Origin: Butyriboletus loyo
Lineage: Eukaryota; Basidiomycota; Agaricomycetes; Boletales; Boletaceae
DNA length: 64,000 nt
Direction of reading: 5' to 3'
Assembly (NCBI GenBank): GCA_038093515.1
Contig: JBBPSI010000028.1
Span: 118,236 to 182,235, forward strand
Shown in pieces: positions 24,474 through 36,415 of the stretch (within the stretch, counting starts at the first letter, position 1; every line of letters begins with the position of its first letter). Under the pieces are notes generated by a model. The model had not been told where the DNA came from. It did not search any database and saw only the letters and a list, made by a program, of their open reading frames with translations. Position numbers and translations under genes: made by a program.

Positions 24474-26434
24474 GGCGTCCCGTTCGGTGGTTCAGAGCGA
24501 CTGACAACTTTCTCCGTATCCCCTTGCTCGGAATCGAAAGTAAGACGATGGCTCTATCGGTCGGGTCCAGAAGGGGAAGAGTTCCTTAGCATAGGGATAA
24601 TTTAATTGCATTTTTTGAGCAGTATACAATCACTTTTTGAACCGTGTGATCCTGCGCACATAGAGTCCAACGTATGATGCTCCGGCGTGGTTGAGAATAG
24701 AGAGTATGTGTGTGCTTTGCATGATTCGATTGTTTTTTTAAGGCGGTGAGGACACAGTGAATCGAACCAATGCCAACTGGCGGGTTGTCTCTCGTTCGTT
24801 CCAATCTTCCCCGGAAGTGCACCGCGGATGACGGTAGTGTGAGTCTTGTTGGTGAAGGAAGTAAAGTCGCTGATAGTAATACTTGAACTTCGTATCTGAG
24901 TACAGTGGTCCCGTGGGAAGTAGTGACTCCGCCACTGATAAGGTCTTGTCAGTGGTTGGATGTTGTCACCGATATTCATCGCCGCTTTACAACGGACTTA
25001 TGATCAGTGCCTCAGTAATTTGGTTCAAGTCACTCCAGCACTGATCATAAGTGCGTACGAAAATACATTGGAGTCAGTACTATCCCACGGGCGCGAGGTT
25101 CGACGTTCAACAATGCAAGGTATAAAAGTAGTTCTCATCGAGACAGAGATCAATCGATCATGTCCAAGTCTAACCACTCGACCCTCGAGTTACTGAGTCG
25201 GGTACATGGAATTCACACTTTATAAAAATATATTGTATCGCTGCAGCCTAAACTATCGGCTTTGTGGTAACTTGTGCGCTGATATCTACTAGTAGCCAAA
25301 ATGTCCGTTCAGTGTCACTGATCGGGAACGTTTGAACTATGAGACGCGAAACATCTGTTAAGAGTCCGAACTGACTCTTATTAATTCGCCGTGTGGCCAG
25401 ACTGCCGTAATCACCTGCCACCCCGAGTTCGTCTCCAGAAAAACATGGCTCACCTTGAAAGGGAACTCGAACCGGTTCACAGGGATGAAAGTGATATGCA
25501 TCGAATATCAGCGCAATGTATCAAGACCCCCAATCCAGTCTTTCTGGTTTACTGCAAAGGCGATATTCCCACTCGGGCAGCTCGTCCCATTCGAATTTCG
25601 TTACGCCAGGTCTATCCCGCCTGTCAGTGTGGCAGGAACATTCAGATGACCCACGCGTTCCGTTGTCGGACACCTCACTACGACTCCAACTCCGAGGCTT
25701 CTTGAACGCCCCAACGTCGTTCAATGGCAATGGTCACGTATATCCTACTTTCTCCAAATCCATGATTGAATTGGCGAGTCGCCACGTCCCCCGTTCAACA
25801 CCCCGGAATTTCAACGTTCTCCGAGGTTGGTGGGTCGTGACTTGCTGAGTCTCTCTCCAAGACGAAATGGCAGTTACAAGCTACGTAGATAGGGACTTTG
25901 TGCGTATCCGATCGTCTGCTGCTTCGATTGGCTTTCAATTTCCTGACAGATTAGGGCACCGCGGACGTCCGTCCGGTACTGAAGAAGAAGGGGGAAGAAG
26001 TACAAGGGCTGACGACCCCTTGCGCGGGAAAAACTATTGTCCCATGGAACCTCGGGAGTTGGCTCCGCGGTTTCTCCGGAGGCATGACTTTTTCAGTTGT
26101 GGATTCTTGTCCCAGCGTATAGGTTGTTCTGTTCCCCTCAACCATGGGCGCTGGAGCTGGTTCGATGAGCGTCCAGATCCCGGCGTACGCTCATCTCAAC
26201 AATTCCAAGTCGTAGCAGGAGAATATGAACGAGTGGCCACATCATTCAATCTTCTGTTTCGGATGTTTATGGACTAGACAGGAATTTTGGTGCTGAATTT
26301 CTAAACATCCCGTTAGTTATCTGACCAAAGCTATTTGTATGGTGGTGGTGGTTGTCTAATCTTAGCTCAATTACCTCTTTAACCAACAGCTTCAAGGGTA
26401 TGTCGTCGTGTGTCTACCAAAGGTAATTATGAAA
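24474..26434. other. intergenic; contains a perfect 15 bp inverted repeat
   Basis: No gene supported. Several medium ORFs around 25390-26280 overlap in different frames, without a recognisable motif or consistent splice model, and may be a decayed gene. A hairpin lies at 24996-25052. Confidence 0.4.
24996..25052. repeat. perfect 15 bp inverted repeat with 27 nt loop
   Basis: The arms 24996-25010 (acttatgatcagtgc) and 25038-25052 are exact reverse complements. It could be a mobile-element end, a transcription-factor palindrome or chance; no target duplication was found. Confidence 0.7.
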
Positions 26435-27507
26435 TAACAAGTAATCGGAACTGGGAGTATGATGAGTCCGTCCACATTTCTTTCATCTAATCGACGCAAG
26501 ATTAGAACAGATGGCCTGCAGTCCTTGACGTAATGGGAGACTGCCTTCAACTACCCATCTGGCTCAAAGGTAGGCTATCGTGACGAGCTCGTGCTCATAA
26601 GGAAATCACGAAGCTGGGGCTCCTCGGCGCCATCCAAGTGAGGAAGATATTTTCATCTTTGTCCAACACAGTTCCTAGACTTTGGATCGCTCGCGGCGTA
26701 TCCCCTCTCCCCGTACATGACTGACGGCTTCGAGCGACGGTTCTCCGCGCTGTTTGACGCAGCAGAGATAATAACTGCTACGGCTCTCCAAACGGCTGGT
26801 CAGCCAATTTAGATGTTTATCGGCGCCAAGTAACGATCACGCATGCTATTATTCTTTGCTACAATCTCAATTCGCGGGGTGGATTCAAGATTGGCTTTAA
26901 CTCGACATTTGCTGCGGGCGCTGCTGCCCCCTTGCTCATCGCGGAGCTAGCCTACCGTTCTCGCTGTGGTGTCCTGACTCGAGATCTAACCATTCCCGCT
27001 GCGGGCCAGGGGGTTTGTCTCTATCCCTCGTTTTCGGCCAGTGAGTCTCATAACTTGACAACCTTTGATAACAACAGCTCAACTTGAAACTGCATTTTAT
27101 CTATAACTCGAAAGACTTATCAGGTTGACCCTATTAACCTCGCTGCGCGAGTTCCGTCTTGATCTCGACTCCATAACCAGGGTCTCTGTCGTGGTATGTG
27201 CCGAAGCTCTCCGATATCCTGCACAGCTTTGTTTCGAGGCCGTGTTCTTCTGGTTCTGCATCATTGAAACAAGAAATGTGAGTTTATTCCCCTGAGATCA
27301 CTCCTGATTGGCTGATTGACTCGTACGCTGGGCGAAAACAGGTTGTTCGATGACAACGATGCCGTGGTTTAGATTGCCGAAAAAGCGGCGGCTACGGCTG
27401 GCGTTCCTGTGGGGCACCACGCTGTCAGCAGTGACCAGTCAGAGGAGAGGTGGAGCGAGCAACACATTGGGAATGTGAGAGAGGTGAACGGGACGCGCGC
27501 CGTGTAA
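26435..27507 (+). pseudogene. decayed MFS sugar transporter paralogue
   Basis: Sequence and exon order follow the intact transporter 2 kb upstream. GLQSLT is followed by a TGA where the parent has Gln (GLQSLT-stop-WETAFNYPSGS). Then come recognisable YMTDGFERRFSALF, LQTAGQ ending in TAG, IGFNSTFAAGAAAPLLIAEL-like sequence, and finally FWFCIIETRN with LFDDNDAVV-stop-IAEKAAATAG. The middle of the protein, between the TM5 region (about 26970) and the VETKN equivalent (about 27270), is largely missing. Several in-frame stops and the deletion make it non-functional. Tandem duplication and decay is inferred. Confidence 0.82.
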
Positions 27508-28541
27508 CGGGCGTATCCGTGCTCATGGACGACTACGCTTTCAGTAATTTGAATCAACCGCGCATTAGTGTGACGTGCAAGGGCAGGCCAGGGCCTCTCT
27601 TGTTTATGACGTTATCAAAATGATTAAATAAGAGATGATGAAAACAGGATAAATACTCCTTACAATAATAATGATAACGCGTCCTTCCATGACGACGACG
27701 CATTCCTGAATAAGGCAGGTTCATAAAATTCCAGGGCAGATAGAAACCGCCGGCGGGCTCCCAGGTCGATGAGCTGCGGCGCATCAGTCGTGCGGTCCGC
27801 GGTGAACACTCCGAGCAACCAAAAAATATACAGTATCCTCACGCGAAAACCTTTGGCAGCCGCGAACGCAAGTCGACAGTCGAGCGATCGAGTCCGACGA
27901 AATGATGTGCCACTAAGCTCCCGATCGGCATGAAACACGATCAGGGATCTGTCTGTTTCATGATGATTGTACGACTTGTTACGAGCGTGGGCCATTCTAC
28001 GTCGCGTCGCAAAAAGCCCTAGCTGATCGGCTCCTGTGCATGTGAACGTGCGGGTGCCAAGAAGTGCTGAAAGAGAGCAGAGGACGTGCGCCGACCGCTA
28101 ATTTCGAAAATTTAATCTCAGTCAGACGATGGCGTGTACCCTCGTGTATTACCCCAGGTGACATTTAATTCCCAGCGCTATCCGATCATGCTGGAAATAC
28201 GGTAAATTGAAATCGGGATCTTGCGTTTCAGCTTTCAAGGCGGATGACCTACATCTCTGCGCGACATTACCGACGCTACTGAGGAATAGACAGACAATGA
28301 AGGGGGGATATTAGCACAGGTAATAGGTCGTGCGCCACCAGTGGTGAACGGGGTAACTTTGAGGATACGAACCAGTTGATCTGGTCGTCAACAGCCTTGA
28401 TAAGCTTGACACCGATACCCGGGGTGACGGCAGCTGTTTTGAGTGAGAAATAATCTTCCGCTTACGAGCTTTTCCCCTCTCCATACCTTTTCAACTCACC
28501 CTCAGGGTTCCTCCCTCCTCCGTGCTTCGCGCCCCTCTACG
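27508..28541. other. intergenic, no supported gene
   Basis: About 1 kb with short unconnected ORFs. The last 100 bases are C/T-rich, likely promoter and leader of the next gene. Confidence 0.45.
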
Positions 28542-29728
28542 ATGCCGATGGTGGCTACACCCATGATTCCTCAGGTAAGTCGTCGGATGTCTCTTGCACC
28601 GATATCTACTCACGACATCTCAGCGGCTTTCCGTACGTATTCCCCAGATTATGAGGTGTTCTCAGTCTGTAAAGTTTGAATCCGCTCCAGGCTCGTGATG
28701 ATGAGGATGACTCCCAGAGCGACTGGGGACCAATTCAGAAAGCGACACCTGCCATTGTGGGTGGCGTCCTGCTCCTTATCTTTATAGCCTATATCATCTG
28801 GAAACGAAACCGGGTCACCAAGGTAGAGCGCATCTTCGTCCCTCGATGTACGCGAATGCGAGTCCTCCACTCCAGTGCAGCCATGACACTTGACGGTTCC
28901 ATGCGCACGGCTTCCCTTGCGCCCGATCCTCGCAGGACACGGCAGTATCGCTCTGGCTCGTCCGATTCACAGACGCCTTTGACATCAACAAACTACAACT
29001 TTGATTATCCTCCAAACGAGACATTCTCAGACTCGCATCCGCCGATTGCCAAGCGTCGCCCACTGCGCTGGTGGTGGCTCTTCGGATCGCGACCGCAGGA
29101 GATCAAGTCTGCGGAACCTGGCTCGCGATGGCACGTAGACGGTCCGGATGGGAGTAGTTCCGGACATGATCACAACAATAACGGACATGAAGAATACCGT
29201 GCCCAATATGTAACCTTGGAAGCCGTGCATGAAGGTCAGGAGGAAATCGGAGATGACGTTATTCGAATAGGGGAAAACTTTGCCAGCGTTGCGTCCACAC
29301 CCATGACGCAACACTTTCCTGAGCAAGCGCGCGTTGTTCGAGGAATGTCGCCTGTTCCGGAGTGCGCTGGCTCCCCTGGCGCTCGCACACCTGTATTGCC
29401 AGCGAATGTTGTACAAAGCAGCCCAGGCACACCTGTGAGTTCATTTCTCGCCGTTTACGTGGAGTATCAGACGGTAACGCATGCTCGATAGTTGTCCTCG
29501 GTTAATCGCGAGTTACCACCGAGTTATGACGTCTCGCAAAGCCAACCACGCTACGCGTCCGCAGAGGATATCGTGCGACTAACACGCTCCGATCCGCCAT
29601 ACATGGTCATCCCACCCCCAGTGCGCACAGCAGGGTACTTGTCACCTCGCTTACACCACGGGCGGGAGCTCTCAACGGATAGTTTCCTGGCCGCCCAACC
29701 TCCGATGGTCACCACATCCATATATTAA
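28542..29728 (+). CDS. single-pass membrane protein with cytosolic PPxY tail
   Basis: The model starts at MPMVATPMIPQ, is interrupted by a first intron ending CTCCAG, and continues ARDDEDDSQSDWGPIQKATP. A single hydrophobic helix follows (AIVGGVLLLIFIAYIIW), then the positive stop KRNR. The long tail is Ser/Pro-rich with a WWWLFGSRPQ patch and a His/Asn-rich segment (GHDHNNNGHEE). A last intron (29434-29491) joins SPGTP to LSSVNRELPPSYDVSQ, and the protein ends MVTTSIY. The tail motif PPSY fits the WW-domain ligand consensus PPxY, used by Nedd4/Rsp5-type ligases to sort membrane cargo. The short N-terminus without signal peptide suggests a type III topology. I do not recognise a named family. 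The stretch after VTK may contain one more intron. Confidence 0.7.
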
Positions 29729-30586
29729 CGTTAACCCACCACATGCTCAAGCGCGCCCAAGGCTTAAAATACCCGTTAAATTATTTGTTTTTCCGTGGAC
29801 GATCTCTCGCGTATATATCTGTATGGACATTACGTATCACACGATAATTTCTCACCTCCCCTTTCAAGTTAACTCTCCTGTTCAAGTTCCTGCTGCATCT
29901 TATCGTCCCGTGTTGTGTTCCCGTGCAGCACCTAGTGTATTTGTTCACCTTCGTTCCTTCTCTTCTGTCGTTGTCGAGTGTACTCATTACTCTTCCTTTT
30001 TTCGTAACGCAGAATCCCTCGACAAAGCAGGGAGTATTAAAGCGCCCATATACATATACGTTTTCGGGGTGTACAGAGTCGGTCCACAAAAACGTTCCCA
30101 GCTCTCTATATATGTATGCGATGGGCCACTGGACCCACGCCAAAACGCCACAAGAAAAGTTGCTGATGCGGTCCGCTCTATTGTCCACATGCTCTGGTGT
30201 GTTTCTCCGCCCCTCGAATAGATGACCGGATGATCAAATGACCAAGAGAACCGTGCGTTGGCATGCCGCGCAGTCAACCGAACGGGATGGTTATTTGTAA
30301 GTATTAAAAGTCTCCCAGAATCCCCCCCCCCCACTCTGTATCCCATCGAGGCGTACCATCCCCATCGATCCGTTCAATGGACTGATATCGAGAATCCAGT
30401 CCGCATCATGATCAGATATACAGCACCAAATGGAAATTATAGATAAAGACAGGAACCACTACAGATATATTAACTAGCACAGCGGGTGAACCAAACGAAT
30501 TCAAATGTCCTAGACGTCCACAGCCGCAGGTCTCAATTACGACTATGATCCCCGTCACCCGGCATGGGTTATCCACACATCCTTCC
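29729..30586. other. intergenic between convergent genes
   Basis: 3' flanks only. ORFs on both strands overlap each other and show no domain; a short poly-C run occurs near 30325. Confidence 0.5.
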
Positions 30587-32143
30587 CTACCGTATCCGTC
30601 CCGCAATCTCCCGAGTGACGAAGTGCCAGATGTAGTGCGACCAGCCTTCGAGAACGCCAGCACCCGACATGATATGTAGGCAATCACCGGAGGCATGCTA
30701 AGATAGAGTATGAGTGCGAGGAACGTGGAGAGGGGGACGTGACGCACTGCATCGGGACGGAGACGTGCCGGACGGTCGATGGACAGGTAGAAAATATCGG
30801 GGAACTCGGCCGTCGCAAGAAGACCCTGTTCCCATACAAAAAGACCCTCAGTACGTCGTACTAAAAGGCGCGTGCATTGCTGAAACTGGTAGCACCCACC
30901 TTGAAGATCGCGTTGAAATCCTGGATCCATGGCCAGTTATACCATCGCCACTGGTACGGCATAATCTCCGTCCACGGTTCACGGTGATTGTGGCAGTCTT
31001 CGTGGCCGGGTAGATAAGCCCTGACGACGACCTGTTTCGGTCGTGTGCCGCCGTTGCGCCGGTATTCGTCAATCATGTCTTGGACCTGCCTCGCCCACGT
31101 CCGCATCGCAACCTTGAAGAATGACTTGACGTTTTCGATTCCATACCCCGCTTCATCTCCGGCGTCTTCGTCACGGAACGCACTCATCAACGTGGTGGTC
31201 CAGTGCCCCGCCGTGCTCACAATTAGGGTCCCGAAATTTCCCTCTGGTGGAGAAGCCAAGAAGATGGGCATGTATTCCGATGGTGACAACGACCACGTCC
31301 CTTCCTCGCTGAAAAGGGATTTTACGGTCCCGTTGGTGGCAGTGGGATCTTCATCCTCCGCTCCCGTTCTAAAGGTGTCTTGGTATAGTGTCTCGAGATC
31401 ATCCTTGTTGAGTAGGAGATCGACGCGACGGAAGGTGACGAGAGGTGTGTTCTCGATGGAGAAGTCGGGTGGAAAGTCGAGCTCGGGTAATAGAGGGGAC
31501 ATGGGCGAGAGGTATAGTTTCTGTGGCCATGCTCTATCGAAATATGGATTTTCGGTATAATTTGGGGTTGCATGGACGTGCGGGTAGAGGAGACAGGAGA
31601 GCGAAAAGAAATGGTTCTCCGTTATGGAGTCTAGCAATACGTGTCAAGGCAGGTCAGGTGACACTAAAAATGAAATGAAAACTCACCACCCAGTAACAAC
31701 CATCCACCCTGTTCAACCATGTCTTTGACCATGGCAGCACTATTGAGTGGCCGGACGTCGCATTGGGGCGACGGTCGCCACTTATATGAAGAGACGCTCG
31801 GGAACCTATCCCATCGCTCTGGATCATCTGATCCCAAATGCCAATGGTATTCTCGATCTGCTGCACATCCCTCGAACCCAGCGAAAGCGAGTGCCTGATC
31901 TGCACTCGTGAGCGCAGACCAGTCGACGTTTGGGCTGTACGTCCAACTCCCTGAGGACCACGCTTCCGACGAGCATGTGCCCCGCTGACGCCCCGCGAAA
32001 ACCGGAGACCAGTCCGACAACTGGAATGAAAACGCGGGCGACGAAAACAAATAGAGGGTGACCGCAAAGGTGATGAGAGCACCAAGTGCGATCACTTTTG
32101 TAGATAAATAGCGGGGTCTTAGAGTGTAGAATGGACTCGCCAT
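30587..32143 (-). CDS. type II membrane PC-esterase / PMR5-TBL-like SGNH protein
   Basis: Four exons give about 458 residues. An N-terminal signal anchor (VIALGALITFAVTLYLFSS) precedes a TBL-like N-domain (CSSEAWSSGSWTYSP, FEGCAADREYHW, Y-K-W-R-P-S-P-Q-C-D). The SGNH block I is GDSITENHFFSLSCLL, with its Asp codon split by an intron (G/AC) that rejoins perfectly. The C-terminus has RLRPDA joined to HASGDCLHIMSGAGVLEGW and HYIWHFVTREIAGRIR. The pair GDS and DCxH matches the catalytic Ser and Asp-His positions of plant TBL and PMR5 O-acetyltransferases and of fungal PC-esterase proteins. These act in the Golgi on polysaccharides or glycans; the acceptor here is unknown. The exon encoding GLLATAEFPDIFYLSIDRP resembles a relic at 32.8 kb. 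Confidence 0.85.
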
Positions 32144-32622
32144 ATCGCGAGCACCAAGAAACAGTATGCCGACCTGGGAACGGCTGGACTACGCTCGAGT
32201 AGATGAGTGTGAGGGTGCGAATGAAATAAACATTAATTTCTAATTTCTCAACTTCGCGCTCATGTTTGAAAAACACGGTTGGTTCCCACGGCTTCCGTTA
32301 CCTACCTCGCAAAAACCGAGGAACCGAGTTTACCGGCACGATTTTACCCAGCCGTTTTACGGTCACGTGCCCTTCGCTGTAGAACCATGGGCACGAGCTC
32401 AAAGTATAATTACGGGAGGATCGATAAAAACGAGACACCTGCTTCTGGCCTCCAGCGCTCAATCACCGCACAGTCCCGGTGACCATGCGGACTCTGTCGA
32501 CCTGACTGAAGCCGTCCTAACGCCCATTCGAGGTGGGTTGCAGCCGAGTTAACCGTGGACTCTTGACCTAGGGTGTGCACCAACGTCGCTATAAACAAAC
32601 TCGGGTACCATTTTCCAACTTG

Positions 32623-32904
32623 TTAAATGATCATCAAGCGTACTGTGCGATCTGGATCAGACGCGAGGGGGGGCGATACTTGAAGTTGAGATGTGAAGTT
32701 GAGATGTGACATTAGGGAAAGAGTTGAAAGGGAGCGGGTACTCTGCGGAGGGGTGAGCGCTGGATCTTCCAGCAGGACAACGGACAGAGGGCCATCATTG
32801 CTTAGAGTAGCATTGATATAACCAGGAAACTCGGCTGACAGCAACAAACCATTCTTCCAACGAAACCAGGTTTCTGGGCATGAAGGGATCTTGTGGGGGC
32901 ACAT
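32623..32904 (-). pseudogene. possible relic of a PC-esterase exon
   Basis: The frame reads WFRWKNGLLLSAEFPGYINA, close to GLLATAEFPDIFYLS of the neighbouring intact gene, including the preceding Phe-x-Trp context seen in that gene's intron. The remainder does not align. It may be a small duplicated fragment; similarity is short, so chance cannot be excluded. Confidence 0.3.
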
Positions 32905-33004
32905 GCTTCTATGCTCTGGAATTTAAGTACAGTGGAACGATGCGTATTGTCGCATTCTGAGGGGAATTAACAAAGACGAGACGATTGTACGAAAGAAATA
33001 TGAG

Positions 33005-33011
33005 AAAAAAA
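33005..33011 (-). terminator. RNA polymerase III T-run terminator
   Basis: Seven T residues on the minus strand, 2 bases after the 3' end of tRNA-Val, as expected for Pol III termination. Confidence 0.8.
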
Positions 33012-33013
33012 TA

Positions 33014-33087
33014 TGATCTGATCCTGGCTCGAACAGGAGACCTTCTGTGTGTTAGACAGATGCGATAACCAACTACGCCATCAGACC
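33014..33087 (-). tRNA. tRNA-Val (anticodon AAC)
   Basis: The minus strand folds into a 74 nt cloverleaf without intron. The acceptor GGTCTGA pairs with TCAGATC (one G-U), the D region is GCGTAGTTGGTTATCGC, and the anticodon arm TCTGT-CTAACAC-ACAGA has anticodon AAC in the middle of the loop. The variable loop is AGGTC, the T arm TCCTG-TTCGAGC-CAGGA, and the discriminator A. Internal A and B box sequences are present. CCA is not encoded, as usual in eukaryotes. It reads GTT (and GTC via inosine) valine codons. Confidence 0.96.
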
Positions 33088-33199
33088 GGTTATGAAGACC
33101 AGCTTAAAACTATTTATGGAAATTCTTCCGAACGCGTGAACACCCCTGCATGAGGCATCCGACCTTCGACCGTGCGCCCGGTCTCGTCTCAGCCTCGTC

Positions 33200-33740
33200 A
33201 TGAGTCGAATGGCGAGACCTTCTGAGTCGCCGGCTCCGACGTTGCCAGAAGATGTTATCTCAGCAATTGCTCTCCTTCACCAGTTTGTCACCTCAGCGCA
33301 ACAGCTCCCGCCACAGGTCATAGTGACTTGCAGAAACGACAGACGTGCGTTTGGGAGGGCCGCACTTCAGGCCATGAGTTATCGTGTGCGTACTTCAGCT
33401 TAAATATCCCAGGTACGTTATGCTGATGTGCAACATAGAAAGTGGTAGATCTATTCATTCATCGTTTCGCTACGAAAGACGATTGGTGGATATCCGAGTT
33501 CAGGTATAAACCCGAGGTGTCCATTTACGCTCGTTTTTACCGGTTACATGGGGAGGAGGACGACGGGATGGTCCTGCTCGATGAAAAGGGATGGTCGGAA
33601 TTAGTAGGAAACGCGGTCAAGCTGACGATAGTGTTTACGTCGCTCAAGTTCAGTGTCACTGCGTGAGTACAGATCAGATAGGACATGACTGCGGACGTTG
33701 ACAGGCTTGTTGTTGCAGACAATCATCATCTGCAGTATGA
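33200..33740 (+). CDS. small hypothetical protein, 2-3 exons
   Basis: Exon 1 (MSRMARPSESPAPTLPEDVI...) ends at TATCGT. An intron of about 53 nt ending AACATAG rejoins the frame as YRKVVDLFIHRFATKDDWWI. The second exon continues VSIYARFYRLHGEEDDG and KLTIVFTSLKFSVTA, where a TGA overlaps a perfect GTGAGT donor. Splicing there to TTGTTGCAG would add a few residues and end at 33740; otherwise the gene ends at 33666. About 134-140 residues, no signal or membrane segment, family not recognised. It begins 112 bases from the oppositely oriented tRNA-Val. Confidence 0.45.
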
Positions 33741-34110
33741 TTTCATCTCGTTCGTGTACACGTACCATTTATTTTCGTGTGTCCATTGGGGCCAGCTCGG
33801 TCGCGTTGGTAGACTGGTTCATGGAACATATGTAGAGTAGGGAGTGCTTGCGCGGGACCGGTAACCCTGCCCGGCTCAACGTCAGCAATTCTGTCGTAAT
33901 CCGCATGTAAACCAGGCGAGCACTGCACTGGACTGCGGAGTGGCTCGTCGGAGTCTGAAACGTATAGGGCTAAAGCGTTCTGGCACCAGTCATCCATCCC
34001 CTCCATTCCATCCGTCTCTGTCTGTCTTTCCGTACCAAAACCACATCTACACAACTAGCTTCTCCCGTCTCGCAAATCTAAAGTACCAGTTCGCAAGGCC
34101 ACTAGATAGC

Positions 34111-35046
34111 ATGCGTCTTCCTATCTTGCCCATACTCCTAGCGGGGGCTAGCGCCGGTGAGACTCTCATCATTCGGCTACCGCAATCTTATGGTATCGAC
34201 TCAACTGTCCTTTGCATACAGTCAGCCTCGTTGCAGCTGAGCCGATTCAGGTCGCTGAGCTTCCATCCAATGCGAATGCCAACATTCGCTTTGGACATGC
34301 GCTGGCAAACGCCAACGTAAACGGCAATGACGATAGCGTCGCCCGCATCCTCCGTCCCGTAGTTCTCATCAAACCTTCCCCCCAGGACAAGAACAAAGGC
34401 CTTGGTCGCCACTTCTGCGGAGCCTCGCTGCGCGAGAAAGCTCTCCGCTTGTCCAACGCTTTCCGCCACGCACTTGGCATGCCACTCATTGAGGCCGATA
34501 TTGAATTGCCTAGGCCTGGTCAAATCCACATCCTCCCCGCAGGTTATCCCTCTCACAACGCCATCCTCCACTCCCAAGAAGAAGAAGTTGGCGAGGAGGG
34601 AAAGGGTAGAAAGCACCATGACCATGAACACCACGATCACCCTGGTGATGGTGAGGACCATAAACATCACAAGCACCATGGGCACCACGGTCACCACCAC
34701 AAGCACCACAAGGGTTTCTTGAAGCGCATCCACGGAGCTGTCAAGGCACTTGGTCCCTGGGAGGGTCGCGCAGTAGCCTTCGTTCTCGGTAAGGAATCGT
34801 AGAGCCCGCTTTTTCCCGGGTTGATTTATTATGTGATTAGGTTGTGGTATCGGTGTCCTCTTAAGGATGTTCTGGGTTCTGTCCGTTCTTGCTTATCGCA
34901 CCGTGCGCGGTGAGCGTGAAGAGACCGCTGATCGCGAGTACATCGTGTACGAGCAAGTTCCCGAGACCCTATTTGTCGCTCCCCCCCAATACGTTGACGA
35001 GAAGGTCAACGTGGAGGCGCACAAGGAGGTCGAGGAACACAAGTAG
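34111..35046 (+). CDS. type I membrane protein with His-rich luminal region and PPxY tail
   Basis: Exon 1 encodes a signal peptide (MRLPILPILLAGASA). After a short intron the luminal part follows, about 190 residues, including GRHFCGASLREKALRLSNAF and PRPGQIHILPAG, then a strongly His-rich block (about 34440-34720 region end; HHDHEHHDH, HKHHKHHGHHGHHHKHHK). After GPWEGRAVAFVLG a canonical GTAAGG donor and a TGATTAG acceptor join a transmembrane helix (GIGVLLRMFWVLSVLAY) and a cytosolic tail (EYIVYEQVPETLFVAPPQYV) ending EEHK. The spliced C-terminus is favoured over the short stop because it adds a membrane helix and a PPxY motif. The His block could bind Zn or Cu; function is unknown. Proteins of this layout occur in other Agaricomycetes. 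Confidence 0.75.
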
Positions 35047-35917
35047 GCATCTCAGATTTTGCTTCCCGCATCTTGATTTTACCTTATACATCGTGACAAC
35101 AAAAAGATGCGTTCCAGTTTCAGGCTTCTTCTCTCCCTTTCTCTAGCTACAAGTCTGCCATAAATGTCACCGTTTCTGAATGATGTTTCCTGTGCTGTTT
35201 CGCTGTGCCTGGGCAGCTTTCTCGAATGGACTATCACGCTCGTTTGAACACCTTGTGTTGTATTTTGCCTCCCGTATCTGTAAACGGAGGAAATTGTTAT
35301 TCGTTGAGGTGAATTTGCTCATTGGACCAAGGATTGCTGATGAAGTAGTGTTATACCCTAATGAGTTGAGAGTAAATGTGATAGATATATCGGTAGTCGT
35401 CAGGCCATCAGACTACTGAAAGCCACGTTACTAGACTGATGGGCTTGGACGTTCATCATTCCCCATAACCACGCCAGGAGGTACTCACGGATGTTAATGA
35501 TTGTTCAAACGACTATTTTTACTAGGTGCCACGTACCTATCTTCATTCTTGATCAACTTCTGAAAGGGTGAGTCACTCCCAAGTTACTCCGCGAATCTTC
35601 AGTCTGAATCATAGTACTTTCGTAAAGGCGACTGAAAAGGGTCGCGCTTTGCAGTGAAGTATATTATATGTGCTGAGTTCGTTTTGATTTCACATCGTCG
35701 CAGCGACTCAGTGGAGGGAATGGTGTTCAAATCATGCATCATGGATGGTCGGGCATGATCTTGCACAGATACTTAAAGCATCTAAGTTTTTCCGATTATC
35801 AAGACCGATTATCAAGACATATTTTGGCGTTGACCAGGACTGCCGGCACAGGACCGGCAACGGTAAATTCGGAGAAACCCAGCCAAACTAGTGTCTGTTT
35901 ACTAAGCCATAGGTCCC

Positions 35918-35956
35918 GGTTTCTGTTACGTAAGGGGGATGCACATTAGATTTATC
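35918..35956 (+). repeat. direct repeat A, copy 1
   Basis: ggtttctgttacgtaagg... to ...ttagatttatc, about 90 percent identical to 36784-36822. Confidence 0.75.
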
Positions 35957-36364
35957 TGGCGATTCAATGACAATGGGACCCTTGCAGTTGCAGTGATCAA
36001 TGATTGCTTGTTCGTGACAATTCTCATTCTCTGGGTTGAGCTTTGCATGAATTCTGTGATTGGATTCGTCCGCGTGATGAAGACAGACAGTGATGGATTT
36101 TTCTTCCTCGTAACTTGGTTCGCAATAGGATTCAGTCGATCAACCAACAATCGTTAGATACCTAATACTATACTCGTCATAATGGGCAGATTCATTCCCC
36201 ACCTTCATTCTCCTGCTCTCGTCCCTCGTGTACTGGTAACACTAACCGCCTTCCGAGTCAGCATGTTGACGATTTTACACATTCCACAGGTATCGACATG
36301 TATCGCGGTTTGTGTCCTCAAAGACAGGGTGGTTTATCTGATCAGGATGTTTGTCACATCCACC

Positions 36365-36415
36365 ATCAGTGAAACGGTTATTGGTCGGAACCACCGGTTA
36401 GCGGTCTGTAGCACT
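36365..36415 (+). repeat. direct repeat B, copy 1
   Basis: catcagtgaaacgg... ...ggtctgtagcac-like block, about 90 percent identical to 36907-36957. Confidence 0.75.

Noticed and set aside
25390..26280. Possible gene with overlapping ORFs of 100-136 residues
   Set aside because: The frames overlap, no splice model connects them, and no domain was recognised; at best a decayed gene.
31045..31560. Plus-strand ORF of 171 residues
   Set aside because: Lies opposite the PC-esterase catalytic exon and has no motif.
34188..34733. Antisense ORF opposite the His-rich protein, Val/Met-rich and hydrophobic
   Set aside because: The apparent hydrophobicity comes from reading CAC/CAT codons backwards as GTG/ATG; the sense strand has signal peptide, introns and membrane helix.
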